Shown piece by piece: positions 35,553 through 44,434 of a stretch of 64,000 bases of DNA. Position 1 is the stretch's first letter; every line of letters begins with the position of its first letter. A program made the translations under genes and the position numbers. Origin of the DNA: CAVPWP01 sp050789285 (GTDB lineage Bacteria; Pseudomonadota; Alphaproteobacteria; Rhodobacterales; Rhodobacteraceae). The notes below the pieces were generated by a model. It searched no databases. It was not told the DNA's origin and saw only the letters and a list, made by a program, of their open reading frames with translations. The DNA is taken from NCBI RefSeq assembly GCF_050789285.1, contig NZ_JBOUVX010000002.1, forward strand, positions 248,001-312,000, given 5' to 3'.

Positions 35553-36803
35553 TCAGGTCCTTTTCGGGCTTCGGACAGGCCGCGCGAAGGCGGCGGCCAG
35601 TTCGACATGGGCGCTCCAACGGAACTGGTCGATCACGTCGATCCATTCAAGTGCATATCCATCGTTTGCAAGGATTTGCGCGTCGCGGGCGAAGGTGACC
35701 GGATTGCACGACACCATCGCAAGGCGGGGCGGTCCGTCGGCGGCAAGCCGCCGGACCTGCGCCTCGGCCCCCGCGCGCGGCGGGTCAAGGACCGCGGCGT
35801 CGAAGCGGGCAAGCTCGGCCGGCTCAAGCGGGCGGCGGAAAAGGTCGCGCGTTTCAGTCGTTACACGGTGCAGCCCGGGCGCGTGCCGCCAGCCGCGGTC
35901 AAGGGCCGAAAGCATCGTGCCGTCGCCCTCGACGGCATGAACCTCGGCCCGCGCCGCCAGCGGCAGCGCGAAGGTGCCGAGACCGGCGAACAGGTCCGCG
36001 ATCCGCCGGGCATCGCCCACCGCCTCGACGACCGAATCGCGAAGCGCCGCCTCACCGTCGGCGGTGGCCTGAAGAAAGGCTCCGGGCGGCGGCACGACCG
36101 TGGCCGGCCCGATGCGGATCGCGGGCGGACGCCGTTCGGCCAGAACCTCGCCGTTCCAGGTCACGCGGGCAAGGTCGTACGCCTCGGCGACGGCAAGCAG
36201 TTCGGACCAAAGCGCGGGGTCGATCGGCTTGGCCTCTTCGACGGCCACGTCGATGCCCGCGTCCGACGCAAGGACCTTCAACCGGACCTGCCCCTTGCGC
36301 GACGCGCCCAGCGCGGTCAGCGCCTCGAAGGCGGGCAATGCGGCAAGGATCGCGGGATCAAGCACCCGGCAGTCGGGAATCGCGACCACGGTATCGCTGG
36401 CGCGGCTGTGAAATCCCACAAGCGGGCCGGGCTTGGTGCGCAGGCCCGACAGCGTCGCCCGCCGCCGCGTCGAGGGCGGCGAGGTCTGCAGACGGCGGAT
36501 CGGCGCCGGCAGGCCGCGCGCCTCCATCGCGGCGCGCACGATCCCGGTCTTCCAGTCGGCGACGAACCGGTCGCTGGCGTGCTGGATCACGCAGCCCCCG
36601 CACCGGCGATACTGCGCGCAGGGCGCACGCACCCGGTCGGGCGACGGCGTCAGGATGCGCGGGGCGGACAGTTGATCGCCGACGACCACGCCTTCGACCA
36701 CCTCTCCGGGCAGGCACATGGGGACGAAGACCGGCCCGGGCGCGATCCCGTCGCCCTTGTGGCCCAGCCGGTCCACGGTCACGCGGATCGCGTCGCCCTC
36801 CAT
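35553..36803 (-). CDS. TrmA/RlmD-type 5-methyluridine RNA methyltransferase
   Basis: A 416-residue SAM-dependent methyltransferase of the TrmA/RumA family, which methylates uridine C5 in 23S rRNA or tRNA. An N-terminal TRAM-like domain (VTVDRLGHKGDGIA) precedes the iron-sulfur cluster cysteines Cys62, Cys68 and Cys71 (CAQYRRCGGC) with a fourth in IPDCRV. The catalytic motifs are DLFAGLGTFALPLA, LDPPRAGA and MVSCNP. Which rRNA position is modified cannot be told. It starts 3 bases after the VOC gene and ends 5 bases before the channel gene. Confidence 0.9.
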   Translation of the reverse strand: MEGDAIRVTVDRLGHKGDGIAPGPVFVPMCLPGEVVEGVVVGDQLSAPRILTPSPDRVRAPCAQYRRCGGCVIQHASDRFVADWKTGIVRAAMEARGLPAPIRRLQTSPPSTRRRATLSGLRTKPGPLVGFHSRASDTVVAIPDCRVLDPAILAALPAFEALTALGASRKGQVRLKVLASDAGIDVAVEEAKPIDPALWSELLAVAEAYDLARVTWNGEVLAERRPPAIRIGPATVVPPPGAFLQATADGEAALRDSVVEAVGDARRIADLFAGLGTFALPLAARAEVHAVEGDGTMLSALDRGWRHAPGLHRVTTETRDLFRRPLEPAELARFDAAVLDPPRAGAEAQVRRLAADGPPRLAMVSCNPVTFARDAQILANDGYALEWIDVIDQFRWSAHVELAAAFARPVRSPKRT

Positions 36804-36806
36804 GGC

Positions 36807-37229
36807 CTAGGGCAGCGCGATCGCGGGGCTGAAGGCATAGCCTTCGGGGCTGAGGATCGTCGCCTCGCGCAGTCCGTGGGGCTTGTCGCGCGGCGGCTCG
36901 ACCACGGTTCCGCCGACCGTCTCGGCCCGTGCCGCCGCCGCGTCCGGGTCGATTCCGAACAGGTAGAACTGCGCGCCCGTTCCGCGCGGCGCCGCCTCGG
37001 GCAGAAGACCGTGCAGCGGATGCGCGCCAAAGGTCGCGTCGGCATGAAGCTGGAACAGGCTGTCGCCATGCCGGACGATGGCGAAATCGCCCGACAGCCG
37101 ATGCACCTCGAGCCCGAAGGTCACCGACAGGAATTCCGCAAGGCGGCGCACGTCCGGCGACAGAAGGTTCACGCCGAGGCCGGACAGGCTGCGTCCGAAC
37201 TGATCTGCGGGAACGGTTTCGAAATCCAT
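36807..37229 (-). CDS. VOC-family protein (glyoxalase/bleomycin-resistance fold)
   Basis: A 140-residue protein with two beta-alpha-beta-beta-beta halves characteristic of the vicinal oxygen chelate fold (GVNLLSPDVRRLAEFLSVTFGLEVHR; AETVGGTVVEPPRDKPHGLREATILSPEGYAFS, given in part). The family includes glyoxalases, dioxygenases and antibiotic-binding proteins; possible metal ligands are present but the substrate is not evident. GGAGACC precedes ATG 37229. It sits 63 bases after an ABC exporter gene and 3 bases before the RNA methyltransferase. Confidence 0.8.
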   Translation of the reverse strand: MDFETVPADQFGRSLSGLGVNLLSPDVRRLAEFLSVTFGLEVHRLSGDFAIVRHGDSLFQLHADATFGAHPLHGLLPEAAPRGTGAQFYLFGIDPDAAAARAETVGGTVVEPPRDKPHGLREATILSPEGYAFSPAIALP

Positions 37230-37292
37230 GCGGGTCTCCGGCGGTATGACAGAAACGCTGCCCTAAATCCCTGCGCTGCGCCAGTGCCTTCG

Positions 37293-39119
37293 CTATTCCG
37301 CCGCCTGCGCGGGTTCGGTTCCGATGAACCCGCCGGATTGCCGCTCCCAGAACCGGGCATAAAGGCCGCCTTGGGCCAGAAGCCCGGCATGGCTGCCCTC
37401 TTCGACGATTCGGCCATCCTGCATCACGACGATCCGGTCCATGCGCGCGATGGTCGACAGCCGGTGGGCGATCGCCAGCACCGTCTTTCCCTCCATCACG
37501 TTTTCAAGCGCGTGCTGAATCATCGCCTCGACCTCGGAATCAAGCGCGCTTGTGGCCTCGTCAAGCACAAGGATCGGCGCGTCCTTCAGGATCGCGCGGG
37601 CAAGGGCGATGCGCTGTCGCTGACCGCCCGACAGTTTCACACCGCGTTCGCCCAGATGCGCGTCATAACCCGTGCGGCCCTTGAAATCCTCGAGCTTGAG
37701 GATGAAGTCGTGGGCTTCGGCGCGCCTGGCGGCGTCGATCAATTCCTCTTCGGTCGCATCGGGGCGGCCATAAAGGATGTTGTCACGCGCCGAGCGATTG
37801 AACATCGCCGTTTCCTGCGTGACCATCGCGATCTGCCGGCGCAGGCTTTCCTGAGTGACGTCGCGCACGTCGTTGCCATCGATCAGAACGCGCCCGGCCT
37901 CGGCGTCGTAAAGCCGCAGCAAAAGCGCGACGAGCGTGGATTTGCCTGCCCCGGAGGCACCGACGATACCCACCTTCTCGCCCGGACGGATGGCCAGGCT
38001 GATGTGTTCGACACCTCCGCTGCGCCGCCCATAGGCGAAGGCCACATCATCGAAGACGATTTCGCCCCGCACCCGGTCAAGCCGGTGCGCGCCCGGCGCG
38101 TCCTGCAGGGTGTGCGGCGGGGTCAGGGTGCGGATGCCGTCCTCGATCTCGCCCAGGCTTGCGTAGATCGACATGAGGGTGAAACTGACCCAACCCGTCA
38201 TCTGCGACAGCCGGAAGGCGATGGCGCTGGCGGCGGCGATGTCACCGGCCGAGGCCGCGCCCCGGGTCCAGAGCATCAGCGTGCCACCCACAAGGATCAC
38301 CGGAACAAGGCCCGCGACCACCATCAGCGCAAAGCGGAACGACGCCGAGACGAGTCCGAAGGCATGGGCGCGCTCGCGGTACTGGTCCATGCTGCGCAGC
38401 GCGGCGCGGTCTTCGTGTTCGGCGTGGGCGAACAGCTTGACCGTCTTGATGTTGGTGATCGTATCGACGACCTGCCCCGTCACGTTGGCGCGGGCCGAGG
38501 CGCGGGCGGTGGACCGTTCACGGATACGCGGCATGTAGAACCGGATCAGCCCGATGTAGGCCAGAAGCCACAAGGACAGTCCCAGCGCCATCCACCCGTC
38601 GATCGCCAGAAGGAAGATCGCGGAGCCGACGACCGAGGCCAGCGCGAAAAGGACGGTGTTGATCACTTCGGTCGCGACATCGGTCACCGCGCGGGCGGTC
38701 TGCATCTGCTTCTGCGCGACGCGCCCGGCGAAGTCGTTGTCGAAGAACGTCACCGCCTGCCCAAGGGTGAAGCGGTGGATGCGCGACAGCACCTGCGGCA
38801 TCAGGTTCGGCGCGACCCAGACCGACTGGGTACGCGCCGAGGCGCCGAACACCAGCGGGCGCAGGATGACGTAGAAGACCACGAAACCAACGAAAAGCCA
38901 CAGGTTGTCCACGAAGAACGCCGCCGGAGACGAGGCAAGGGCAGCGTCGACGATCCAGCCCAGCATCAGGGCCGACACGACCTCGAACGTGCCCGCCAGC
39001 ATCGAGACAAGCCCCGCGACCGACAGCATCGCCCAGGACCCGCCCAGCGCCCAGCGCAGAAAGGCGACAAGCGTCTGGGGCGGGGCCTCGCCCACGCGGA
39101 CGAAAGGGTCGATCCTCAT
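37293..39119 (-). CDS. ABC exporter, fused permease/ATPase (second of pair)
   Basis: A 608-residue half-transporter: six membrane segments in the first 320 residues, then an ATPase with Walker A GASGAGKST, Q-loop, signature LSGGQRQRIALARA, Walker B ILVLDEATSALDSE with the catalytic Glu, and the switch His in IAHRLST. It resembles MsbA/LmrA-type lipid or drug exporters. It overlaps the similar upstream gene by 4 bases, so the two probably assemble as a heterodimer. Both ATP sites look intact. The substrate is unknown. Confidence 0.93.
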   Translation of the reverse strand: MRIDPFVRVGEAPPQTLVAFLRWALGGSWAMLSVAGLVSMLAGTFEVVSALMLGWIVDAALASSPAAFFVDNLWLFVGFVVFYVILRPLVFGASARTQSVWVAPNLMPQVLSRIHRFTLGQAVTFFDNDFAGRVAQKQMQTARAVTDVATEVINTVLFALASVVGSAIFLLAIDGWMALGLSLWLLAYIGLIRFYMPRIRERSTARASARANVTGQVVDTITNIKTVKLFAHAEHEDRAALRSMDQYRERAHAFGLVSASFRFALMVVAGLVPVILVGGTLMLWTRGAASAGDIAAASAIAFRLSQMTGWVSFTLMSIYASLGEIEDGIRTLTPPHTLQDAPGAHRLDRVRGEIVFDDVAFAYGRRSGGVEHISLAIRPGEKVGIVGASGAGKSTLVALLLRLYDAEAGRVLIDGNDVRDVTQESLRRQIAMVTQETAMFNRSARDNILYGRPDATEEELIDAARRAEAHDFILKLEDFKGRTGYDAHLGERGVKLSGGQRQRIALARAILKDAPILVLDEATSALDSEVEAMIQHALENVMEGKTVLAIAHRLSTIARMDRIVVMQDGRIVEEGSHAGLLAQGGLYARFWERQSGGFIGTEPAQAAE

Positions 39120-40975
39120 TCCGCGGCCTCGGCCGGGTCGCCGTCGTCCGACCCCAGGAAACCGCCCGACTGGCGCGACCAGAAGCGGGCGTAAAGACCG
39201 CCCAGCGCAAGAAGCTCGGCATGGCTGCCGTCTTCGACAACGCGGCCACCATCCAGGACGACGATGCGGTCCATGTGCTGGATCGTCGACAGGCGGTGCG
39301 CGATGGCCAGAACCGTCTTGCCCTCCATCATGCCGTAAAGCGTCTTCTGGATGGCGGCTTCGACTTCGGAATCCAGCGCGCTCGTGGCCTCGTCCAGAAC
39401 AAGGATCGGCGCGTCCTTCAGGATCACCCGGGCCAGCGCGATGCGCTGGCGCTGTCCACCCGAAAGCTTCACGCCGCGCTCGCCCACCTGCGCGTCATAG
39501 CCGCGACGGCCCTCCTGATCCTCGAGTCCAAGGATGAAGTCATGGGCCTCCGCCCGCTTCGCGGCGGCGATCATCTCGTCCTCGGTGGCGTCGGGGCGTC
39601 CGTAAAGGATGTTCTCGCGCACCGACCGGTGGAGCAACGAGGAATCCTGCTGCACCACGCCGATATGGGCGCGCAGGCTGTCCTGCGTGTGCTCGCGGAT
39701 CACCTGGCCATCCAGAAGGATGCGCCCTTTCTCGACGTCGTAGAACCTTAGCAGCAGCTTCACGAGGGTCGACTTTCCCGCACCCGAGCGCCCGACAAGC
39801 CCGACCTTCTCGCCCGGGGCGATGGTCAGCGAGATGTTGTCGAGCCCGCCCCGACCCCGGCCATAGTGGTGCGACAGGTTCTCGATCCGGATCTCGCCAC
39901 GCGTCAGGGACAGCGGGTTCGCGCCTTCGGGATCGACAAGGTCGACCTGCTGGGCGATCGTCTCCATCCCCTCGGCCACGACGCCAAGGTTCTGAACAAG
40001 GTTGGTCGTCGCCCACATGATCCAGTAGGTCATGTTGTTGAGCCGCAGAACCAGCGCGGCCGCCGCCGCGACGACGCCGGCGGTGGCCGAGCCCTGCGCC
40101 CAAAGCCAGATCGCCAGGCCGGTGACCGACACGATCAGGAATCCGTTCAGCGTGGTCAGCGTCACGTCCATCGTGGTGATGATCCGCATCTCGCGCTGAA
40201 AGGCCGTCCGGGCATTTTCGATCGCTTCGCGCGCATAGGCGATCTCGCGGTCGTCGTGGGCGAACATCTTGACCGAATGGATGTTGGTATAGCTGTCGAC
40301 CACGCGCCCGGTGATTGCGCTGCGCGCGTCCGAGCTGGCCGTCGCCGCCGGTCCCGCGCGCCGGATCGTCCAGCGCATGAGCAGAAGGTATCCGCCGATC
40401 CACAGGATCATGGGCAGCGCCAGGCGCGGATCGAAGCCCGACAGAAGCGCGATCGACCCGATCAGCGTGGTCACGGCAAAAGCCACCGCGTCGAGAAGCT
40501 GGAACACCGCCTCGCCCGCCGCCGGAGGCGTCTGCATGATGCGGTTTGCGATGCGGCCGGCAAAGTCGTTCTCGAACCAGCCCACGGACTGGCGCAGCAC
40601 GTGGCGGTGCGCCCGCCAGCGGATGAGGGTGCCGAAGTTGGGCAGGATGGTGTTGTGCAGAAGCGCCACGTCAATGCCCGAGATCAGCGGACGTGCGATC
40701 AGCACGAAGAGCGCGGCAAAGACGAACTCGCGGCCGTGCTCTTGCCAGATCAGCTCGGGCTGGCCCTTGCCCAGAAGATCGACGATCCGGCTGACGTACC
40801 AGATCAGCAGCACCTCGACGCCGGCAACCGCCATCTTGAGGATCGCGGTCACCGCCAGCACGCCTTGGAACGGACGTGCGTATTCGCGCAGGAACGGCCA
40901 GAGCCGCTGCGGCGGGCTGTCGGTTTCACGGTAGTCGACGTAAGGGTCGACGAGGGTTTCGAAGAAGCGGAACAT
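39116..40975 (-). CDS. ABC exporter, fused permease/ATPase (first of pair)
   Basis: A 619-residue half-transporter starting MFRFFETLVDPYVDY, with six membrane segments and an ATPase domain (Walker A GRSGAGKST, signature LSGGQRQRIALARV, Walker B ILVLDEATSALDSE, IAHRLST). I chose ATG 40975 (GGAG 7 bases upstream) over the 20-codon-longer frame. A 170-base gap to cca upstream (40976-41145) holds a weak hairpin at 41096-41119 and no gene I can see. It pairs with the next gene by a 4-base overlap. Confidence 0.93.
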   Translation of the reverse strand: MFRFFETLVDPYVDYRETDSPPQRLWPFLREYARPFQGVLAVTAILKMAVAGVEVLLIWYVSRIVDLLGKGQPELIWQEHGREFVFAALFVLIARPLISGIDVALLHNTILPNFGTLIRWRAHRHVLRQSVGWFENDFAGRIANRIMQTPPAAGEAVFQLLDAVAFAVTTLIGSIALLSGFDPRLALPMILWIGGYLLLMRWTIRRAGPAATASSDARSAITGRVVDSYTNIHSVKMFAHDDREIAYAREAIENARTAFQREMRIITTMDVTLTTLNGFLIVSVTGLAIWLWAQGSATAGVVAAAAALVLRLNNMTYWIMWATTNLVQNLGVVAEGMETIAQQVDLVDPEGANPLSLTRGEIRIENLSHHYGRGRGGLDNISLTIAPGEKVGLVGRSGAGKSTLVKLLLRFYDVEKGRILLDGQVIREHTQDSLRAHIGVVQQDSSLLHRSVRENILYGRPDATEDEMIAAAKRAEAHDFILGLEDQEGRRGYDAQVGERGVKLSGGQRQRIALARVILKDAPILVLDEATSALDSEVEAAIQKTLYGMMEGKTVLAIAHRLSTIQHMDRIVVLDGGRVVEDGSHAELLALGGLYARFWSRQSGGFLGSDDGDPAEAAE

Positions 40976-41145
40976 CCGGGGGCTCCCGAAGGACAGACGA
41001 CGATGGAGAAAGCTGGGTGGGGCCTTGGCCGTCACCCACGCGCGTGCAGGCTGAGCTCAGGCGAAGCTGAAGCTGGTGCGTGCACGATCCATCGAAGGCC
41101 CTCCGTCAGGTCAGGGCCTGTCCTTATCGCGAAACGCCTGTCCTG

Positions 41146-42312
41146 TCACCCCCGTCCCGCAAGCGAAAGCAACGCCGCGCGGTCAAGCGTGAAGTCCGAC
41201 GCGATGAAGGCCTGTTCCAGCCGGGCAAGCTCCTTTCCAAGGGCGGGGCCGGCGTAGGCAGGCATCAAATCGGCCGCGCGAAGCGGGAACCGGGCGTCGG
41301 CACCCCGGGCGATGGCGGCGGGCGTGCCCGCGTCAGGGGGGGCCCCGGTCAGCGCGGCCCGCACAAGCGCGGCGTCACGCGCTGCCTCCGCGCCGTGGCG
41401 ATAGGCGGTCTCGGCCGGCGCAGCACCATCAAGCGCTGCGCCACGAATCGTGGCCCGACGACGTTCGTCTGCGTTCGACAGGCGCAGACGCTCGGCTGGA
41501 TCATCGCCCCCCAGGACGGCAAGCCGCCGGACGGCGTCGGGTGCCAGATCGGTCTGGGCCTCGAAATGGACCAGCGGCGCGAGTGCGGTTGCGTCCGCGC
41601 CGGGCAGGACATGGGCGAGGATGCCCAGACGGTCCATCACGGCGACTTCGGGTGCCGGATCGGGGGCGGCAAGAAGCTTCATCATCTCGGCGCCCACCCG
41701 TTCGCGCGACAGCCGGTCAAGACCGTCCAGGGTCGCGGCGATGGCGGCAAGCGCGTCGGGGTCGAAGCCCTGCGTGGTGTCGGCATACCAGGCATGGAAC
41801 CGGAAGAAGCGAAGGATCCGCAGGTAGTCCTCGCGGATGCGCGCGTCGGCAGACCCGATGAAGCGCAGGCGGCGGGCGTGCAGGTCGGTCAGGCCGCCAA
41901 CGGGATCGACGATCTCGCCCTCGGGCGTGACGTAAAGCGCGTTCATGGTGAAGTCGCGGCGATGCGCGTCGCTCGACAGATCGGTGCCGAAGGCCACGGT
42001 TGCACGGCGGCCGTCGGTTTCGACGTCGCGGCGGAAGGTCGTGACCTCGAACGCCGTGCCGTCCGCGACCACCGTGACGGTGCCGTGGTCGATCCCGGTG
42101 GGAACGACGTGAAGTCCCGCGGCCCCGCACGCCGCCACCACCCGGTCGGGCGGGGCGTCGGTGGCGATGTCGATATCGGCCACAGGTTGACCAAGCAGCG
42201 CATTGCGCACGCAGCCACCGACGAACCACACACCAAGGCCAGCGTCACGCAATGCCGCGACGACGCGGCGGGTGGCTGGCGCGTCAAGCCAGGGGGCGGA
42301 CAGTCGCGTCAT
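41146..42312 (-). CDS. cca: CCA tRNA nucleotidyltransferase
   Basis: A 388-residue class II nucleotidyltransferase that adds or repairs the CCA end of tRNA. The N-terminal head has FVGGCVRNALLGQPVADIDIAT (given in part; the DxD metal motif) and RRDFTMNALYV. The neck shows RIREDYLRILRFFRF, followed by a helical body. ATG 42312 lies within the stop of the upstream NUDIX gene (ATGA). It is the last gene of the hslO-NUDIX-cca run. Alphaproteobacterial cca genes are often next to such a NUDIX gene. Confidence 0.95.
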   Translation of the reverse strand: MTRLSAPWLDAPATRRVVAALRDAGLGVWFVGGCVRNALLGQPVADIDIATDAPPDRVVAACGAAGLHVVPTGIDHGTVTVVADGTAFEVTTFRRDVETDGRRATVAFGTDLSSDAHRRDFTMNALYVTPEGEIVDPVGGLTDLHARRLRFIGSADARIREDYLRILRFFRFHAWYADTTQGFDPDALAAIAATLDGLDRLSRERVGAEMMKLLAAPDPAPEVAVMDRLGILAHVLPGADATALAPLVHFEAQTDLAPDAVRRLAVLGGDDPAERLRLSNADERRRATIRGAALDGAAPAETAYRHGAEAARDAALVRAALTGAPPDAGTPAAIARGADARFPLRAADLMPAYAGPALGKELARLEQAFIASDFTLDRAALLSLAGRG

Positions 42313-42902
42313 CCGCCCAGCCTGTCGGCGAAAGCCCGCAGGATGCGCGCCGTCGCGCCCCAGATATAGTAGGGCCCCCAGGGCACGGCATAGTACAGCC
42401 GGCGCTGTCCACGCCACATCCGGCCCTCGATCACGTAGCTCGCCGGGTTCGCGACATGCGCCAGGGGAACCTCGAACACCTCGTCGACCTCCCCCGCTTC
42501 CGGGACGCCGGCGAAAGGCGAACGGATCAGGCCAAGGACGGGCGTTACCGAATACCCGGTCACGGTTTCGTGCGGCGGCATGGTGCCCAGCACCTCGACA
42601 TGCGCGGGATCAAGCCCGACCTCCTCCTGCGCCTCGCGCAGGGCCGCCGCGGGCGCGTCCACATCGCCCGGGTCAAGCTTGCCTCCTGGAAAGGCGATCT
42701 GTCCGGGGTGATGGCGCAGGCCCGAGGCCCGCTTGGTCAGGATGACACGTTCGGCCGCCGTGACGGCCAGAAGGACCGCCGCCGGCGTCAGTCGCCGCCC
42801 GGCAGGCGGCGCGAAATCGCGGTTGAGGTCGAAGTCCGACGACGGCCGGCCCGCACGGGCCAGCGCCGCCGTGACCCGGTCCTTCAGCGGATCAGGCGTC
42901 AT
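42309..42902 (-). CDS. NUDIX hydrolase, CoA pyrophosphatase (NudL-type)
   Basis: A 197-residue NUDIX protein. The CoA-specific motif LTKRASGLRHHPGQIAFPGG precedes a Nudix box GGKLDPGDVDAPAAALREAQ-EEVGL, in which Asp replaces the first Glu, as is usual in this subfamily. It probably cleaves coenzyme A or its derivatives to phosphopantetheine and 3',5'-ADP. The start overlaps hslO by 11 bases, and the end overlaps cca by 4 bases. Confidence 0.9.
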   Translation of the reverse strand: MTPDPLKDRVTAALARAGRPSSDFDLNRDFAPPAGRRLTPAAVLLAVTAAERVILTKRASGLRHHPGQIAFPGGKLDPGDVDAPAAALREAQEEVGLDPAHVEVLGTMPPHETVTGYSVTPVLGLIRSPFAGVPEAGEVDEVFEVPLAHVANPASYVIEGRMWRGQRRLYYAVPWGPYYIWGATARILRAFADRLGG

Positions 42903-43890
42903 CCGACGGGCCGTGCACGGCCTCGAACCCTAGCGTCGCCGGGTCGAATTCGTAATGCGCGCCGCAGAACTGGCAATCGGCGGTGACGATGCCTTCATCG
43001 GTCGTCATCGTCGCGATGTCCTTGGCCGAATAGATCGACAGGCTGCGCCGCACCCGGTCGGGCGAGCAGGTGCACCCGAACTCTACCGGCTGGGCGTCGT
43101 AGACGCGGGGACCTTCCTCGTGGAACAGCCGCACCAGAAGGTCGGTCGGATGGACAACTGGCCCCACCAGTTCGAGCGGTTCGACGGTGTTGAGCAGCAT
43201 GGTGGCGCGCGTCCAGCTCTCGCCCGCGTCGCCGTCCAGGAAATCCTCGGGCATCAGAAGCCCGTCTTCGCCGCTTCCCCCGTCCCGGGCCACAAGCTGC
43301 GACTTGGGCATGTGCTGTATCATGATGCCACCGGCCCGCCAGCCCGGGGCTGCGCCAGCGACCTGGCCATGGCCATAGCTCAGCGCGAAGCGCGTCGGCA
43401 GCTGTTCGGACTGCGCGAAATAGGCCTCGGCGCACGACGCAAGCGACCCGCCGGCGATCGGTGTGATGCCCTGATAGGGCACGGTGTCCGGCCCCTGGTC
43501 GATCAGGATGGCGAAGTATCCCCGCCCGATCTGCGAGAAGGGATCGCCGTCGGGGTCGAGCCGGGCTTCGTCATAGCTGGCGTAGGCCCGGATGCGCGCA
43601 GGCTGTCCGTCTTCGGTCGGGCCGAAGTAGTCGGTGGCGATCAGCCGTGCGGGGCCGTCGCTGCGGACCTGCAGCGAAAGCTTCCAGCGCAACTTGATGG
43701 TCTGGCCGATAAGCGCGGTAAGAAGCGTCGCCTCGGCCACCAGTGCCTCGATCGGACGGGGATAGTCGTGCTGGGCGAGCACCCGGTCGAGCACGCCGTC
43801 AAGACGCGCGACCCGGCCGCGGATGTCCGGTCGGTCAAGCTGGAAGGGCAGGACAGTGTCGTCCCAGGCAATGCGTGATCCTAGCGTCAT
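42892..43890 (-). CDS. hslO: Redox-regulated chaperone Hsp33
   Basis: A 332-residue holdase activated by oxidation. The zinc-binding cysteines are Cys273 and Cys275 (GCTCSPDRV) and Cys306 and Cys309 (DCQFCGAHYEF). The N-terminal part shows QTIKLRWKLSLQVRSDGPA, and the middle SYGHGQVAGAAPGWRAGGIMIQ (given in part). ATG 43890 follows GAAGGAAACACC; the open frame extends further but lacks homology. It heads the NUDIX-cca operon and diverges from another NUDIX gene across a 97-base region containing a palindrome. Confidence 0.95.
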   Translation of the reverse strand: MTLGSRIAWDDTVLPFQLDRPDIRGRVARLDGVLDRVLAQHDYPRPIEALVAEATLLTALIGQTIKLRWKLSLQVRSDGPARLIATDYFGPTEDGQPARIRAYASYDEARLDPDGDPFSQIGRGYFAILIDQGPDTVPYQGITPIAGGSLASCAEAYFAQSEQLPTRFALSYGHGQVAGAAPGWRAGGIMIQHMPKSQLVARDGGSGEDGLLMPEDFLDGDAGESWTRATMLLNTVEPLELVGPVVHPTDLLVRLFHEEGPRVYDAQPVEFGCTCSPDRVRRSLSIYSAKDIATMTTDEGIVTADCQFCGAHYEFDPATLGFEAVHGPSDDA

Positions 43891-43938
43891 GGTGTTTCCT
43901 TCGGCGGGTTTCCTTGGGGGTTTCCTCGGGGCCCGGCC

Positions 43939-43955
43939 CTTGGCATACCGCCAAG
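43939..43955. promoter_or_regulatory. Palindrome between hslO and a NUDIX gene (operator candidate)
   Basis: CTTGGC-N5-GCCAAG, perfect 6-base arms, directly beside an AT-rich TATA stretch (43956-43960) in the divergent promoter region. Placement suggests a regulator-binding site affecting one or both genes; no specific regulator is recognisable. Confidence 0.35.
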
Positions 43956-43987
43956 ATATAGGCACAGCAACCGAAGGACCAACCCCC

Positions 43988-44434
43988 GTGATTCCCCGCT
44001 TGGGCGAAAGCCCGCGCCGCGACATCCGCTATCGCCTGCGCCCCGGCGCCTATGCGATCCTTGCGCGGGGCGGCGAGGTTCTTCTGACCCATCAGGCTGC
44101 GCCGATCCCGGAATACCAGCTGCCCGGCGGTGGCATCGATCCAGGGGAATCCCCGATCGCTTCGCTTCACCGCGAGGTCATGGAAGAAACCGGCTGGCGC
44201 ATCGGACCGGTGCGGCGGCTGGGGGCCTACCGGCGTTTCACCTACATGCCGGAATACGATCTCTGGGCGGAAAAGCTGTGCCACATCTTTCTGGCCCGTC
44301 CGGCCTTTTGCCGTGGCGCCCCGACCGAGGCCGGGCATACCGCGATCTGGGCGCCGATCACGACGGCCGCCAGCCTTGTGGCCAGCGCGGGCGACCGGAA
44401 GTTCCTGTCAGACCTTGCCCGGCGCGGGATTTGA
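43988..44434 (+). CDS. NUDIX hydrolase
   Basis: A 148-residue NUDIX protein. Nudix box: GGGIDPGESPIASLHREV-MEETGW (residues about 41-64). The N-terminus reads IPRLGESPRRDIRYRLRPGAYAIL. GTG 43988 has AAGGA nine bases before it; the much longer open frame upstream overlaps hslO and is not supported. The substrate is not identifiable, perhaps a nucleoside diphosphate derivative. Its last 27 bases overlap the converging phosphatase gene. Confidence 0.88.
   Translation: MIPRLGESPRRDIRYRLRPGAYAILARGGEVLLTHQAAPIPEYQLPGGGIDPGESPIASLHREVMEETGWRIGPVRRLGAYRRFTYMPEYDLWAEKLCHIFLARPAFCRGAPTEAGHTAIWAPITTAASLVASAGDRKFLSDLARRGI

Noticed and set aside
41096..41119. AGGCCCT...AGGGCCT hairpin between cca and the ABC exporter genes
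   Set aside because: It has no T-run in either direction and could be chance at this GC content; not listed as a terminator.
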